This document shows, in pieces, positions 62,723 through 64,000 of a stretch of DNA of 64,000 nt (within the stretch, counting starts at the first letter, position 1; every line of letters starts with the position of its first letter). This stretch comes from Dyella flagellata (GTDB lineage: Bacteria; Pseudomonadota; Gammaproteobacteria; Xanthomonadales; Rhodanobacteraceae). The DNA lies in assembly GCF_030160275.1 (NCBI RefSeq), contig NZ_BSOA01000020.1:1-64000 (forward strand), read 5' to 3'. The translations under genes were made by a program, and so were the position numbers. Under the pieces are notes generated by a model. It had not been told where the DNA came from and did no database searches. It saw only the letters and a list, made by a program, of their open reading frames with translations.

Positions 62723-64000
62723 TCAAGGCATCAATTCAAGGGTCAATACTTCAAACGGTGCCAGCGTGATCGTGCTTACATGGTCGGCATCCAGTTGCTT
62801 GGGCACATCCCTGCCACTCTTCCACACATCGCGCACGCTGAACTGGTGAGTCGCGCCTTGCGGCAATTCGAGCTGACGCTGCAGGTCGATCACTGCAGTC
62901 TGTGGCCGCGCGTCCGGGTTGCGCAAGGTAATGATGGCCTTGCCCGGCGACCATGCCGCCCAACCATACACGTCCAGCCGCCCGGGGTCACCGCCGATCC
63001 AGTGCGAATCCCGCAGCACGTCCGCATTGGCGCGCGACCACTTGGCTGCGTCGGCCAGTACATCCCAATCGTTGCTGCTCAGCAGCGACGGCGTGATGTA
63101 CATCTCCTGCAACTGCGTGCCGGTGCCGAAGTACGAACGCACTTCGTTGGCGAAATCATGCCCGGGATCGGTGTTGAGCCGTTTGTTCATCTGCGCGTAG
63201 ATGATGCCGTGGAGCATCAGCGAGTTGAGCGGATACAGCGGTCCCTGGATCACGATGTTCTCGTAAGTCTGCTGGTCACGATAGGTGATCCACTGCTCGC
63301 GCTCCGTACCCACGCCCGCATGCCAGTCGTCTTCGCCGCCACGCCAGATCGAATCGGCGTAGCGCAGCCAGAACGGCGAGGCCCAGGTGCCGGTGGTGAG
63401 GTTGATGAAGGTATCGGGCTTGTCGGCACGTATATCCTTGATCAACTCGATCGCCGCGGCAAAGTCGCTGTCGAAGCGGCTGCCGGGAAATACGCTGTCC
63501 GCATTGCCGGTGCCGTCGAACTTGAACTGGTTGATGCCGTCCTCGTTCAAGAGCTTCATCACCACGTCGTGGAAGCGCTGGTAGTACTTCGGTCCTGACA
63601 GCGCCAGGCCATCGTTGACAATCTCATAGCCAGCCGCCTTGCCATTCTTCACCCGTTCTTCCTTGGGCTTGCTGTAGCCACCCCAGGGCGACAGCCACAT
63701 GCCGGGCGCTGCGCCGTATTTGGCGGCAGCCTGGCGCAACGGCACGAAGCCGTGCGGGAAATCCTTGCTGAAGCCCCAGCCGCCGGAACGGTCATCCCAG
63801 CCATCGTCGAACAGGAAGGAATCCAGTTTCACGCCCCGCTTCACGCTTAGCTCCTCGCCGAAGGCATGAATGCGATCCAATGCCTCAGCCTCGTTATAGG
63901 GCGTGAAGTAGCCGATGTCGTACCAGGAGTTGTAGTGCAGGAATGGCCGATAAGGATGGGCCCGCTCGCGCTCCACATAGGTGGCGAAATCGCGGCGAAG
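62723..64000 (-). CDS. Alpha-galactosidase-like glycoside hydrolase (5' end outside window)
   Basis: The open frame runs off the window end, so the N-terminal part is missing. The visible 425 residues hold a TIM-barrel of the alpha-galactosidase clan: FLHYNSWYDIGYFTP, DSFLFDDGWDDRSGGW, GMWLSPWGGYSKP and the probable nucleophile Asp in INQFKFDGTGNAD, then FWLRYADSIWRGGEDDWH and a C-terminal beta-sandwich ending LAPFEVLTLELMP. GH36 or a close family is likely. It lies 105 bp upstream of the GH35 gene on the same strand and may form an operon with it. Confidence 0.82.
   Translation of the reverse strand, partial: LRRDFATYVERERAHPYRPFLHYNSWYDIGYFTPYNEAEALDRIHAFGEELSVKRGVKLDSFLFDDGWDDRSGGWGFSKDFPHGFVPLRQAAAKYGAAPGMWLSPWGGYSKPKEERVKNGKAAGYEIVNDGLALSGPKYYQRFHDVVMKLLNEDGINQFKFDGTGNADSVFPGSRFDSDFAAAIELIKDIRADKPDTFINLTTGTWASPFWLRYADSIWRGGEDDWHAGVGTEREQWITYRDQQTYENIVIQGPLYPLNSLMLHGIIYAQMNKRLNTDPGHDFANEVRSYFGTGTQLQEMYITPSLLSSNDWDVLADAAKWSRANADVLRDSHWIGGDPGRLDVYGWAAWSPGKAIITLRNPDARPQTAVIDLQRQLELPQGATHQFSVRDVWKSGRDVPKQLDADHVSTITLAPFEVLTLELMP

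Overview
The window is a high-GC chromosomal segment of a gammaproteobacterium. Gene content points to the order Xanthomonadales (Lysobacterales), probably the Rhodanobacteraceae (Dyella/Rhodanobacter/Luteibacter-like). Supporting signs are a MutL with a built-in endonuclease motif, a short BamC-like lipoprotein after dapA, an NAD-type isocitrate dehydrogenase gene, and many GTAG-type REP/REPIN repeats of the kind known from Stenotrophomonas. The taxonomic placement is inference from reading alone.

Layout. 1-16.9 kb is mostly housekeeping: an FKBP isomerase, an enoyl-CoA hydratase, a DUF1684 protein, the minus-strand cluster nnr-tsaE-[two orphan MacB-like permeases]-amiC-mutL, queG, panD, panC-panB, folK-pcnB. 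16.9-23.7 kb holds tRNA-Glu, a 7Fe ferredoxin, dapA with its lipoprotein, gcvR, bcp, a PIN-PhoH ATPase, thiD and lpxO. 23.7-25.7 kb is an ECF41-type sigma-factor locus with two AhpD/carboxymuconolactone-decarboxylase-like genes; three near-identical promoter motifs (TGTCACG-N16-CGTC type) precede the sigma gene and each target. 25.7-29.5 kb has idh, a third AhpD-like gene overlapping a glutaredoxin, and bepA. 29.6-35.8 kb is the phosphate/polyphosphate block phoB-phoR-ppk-ppx, interrupted between phoR and ppk by a 293-bp repeat element. 36-41.4 kb carries ppiA, lpxH, mdh, an aminotransferase, two small stress-type genes and ppiB.

41.5-54.4 kb looks like a poly-3-hydroxybutyrate scavenging locus: a 3HB-oligomer hydrolase, a LuxR-type response regulator, a CrbS-like sensor kinase with an SSS-transporter N-terminus, a secreted PHB depolymerase, a TonB-dependent receptor and a GntP-family permease. 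Receptor, depolymerase and kinase are tightly packed on one strand. The two divergent promoter regions share a GTAC-N4-GTAC motif, which suggests that one regulator controls the whole set. 54.5-56.9 kb has a small acidic protein and bipA. 57-64 kb is a glycan-related block (OprB-like porin, YfhO-like membrane protein, GH35 beta-galactosidase, and an alpha-galactosidase-like gene cut by the window end).

The least explained feature is the 293-bp element at 31640-31932. It has 32-bp terminal inverted repeats and two long perfect hairpins (32 and 36 bp) whose 15-nt loop cores are exact reverse complements of each other, so they could pair as kissing loops. Parts of related copies occur at 1-37 and 44054-44091, so it is a repeat family.
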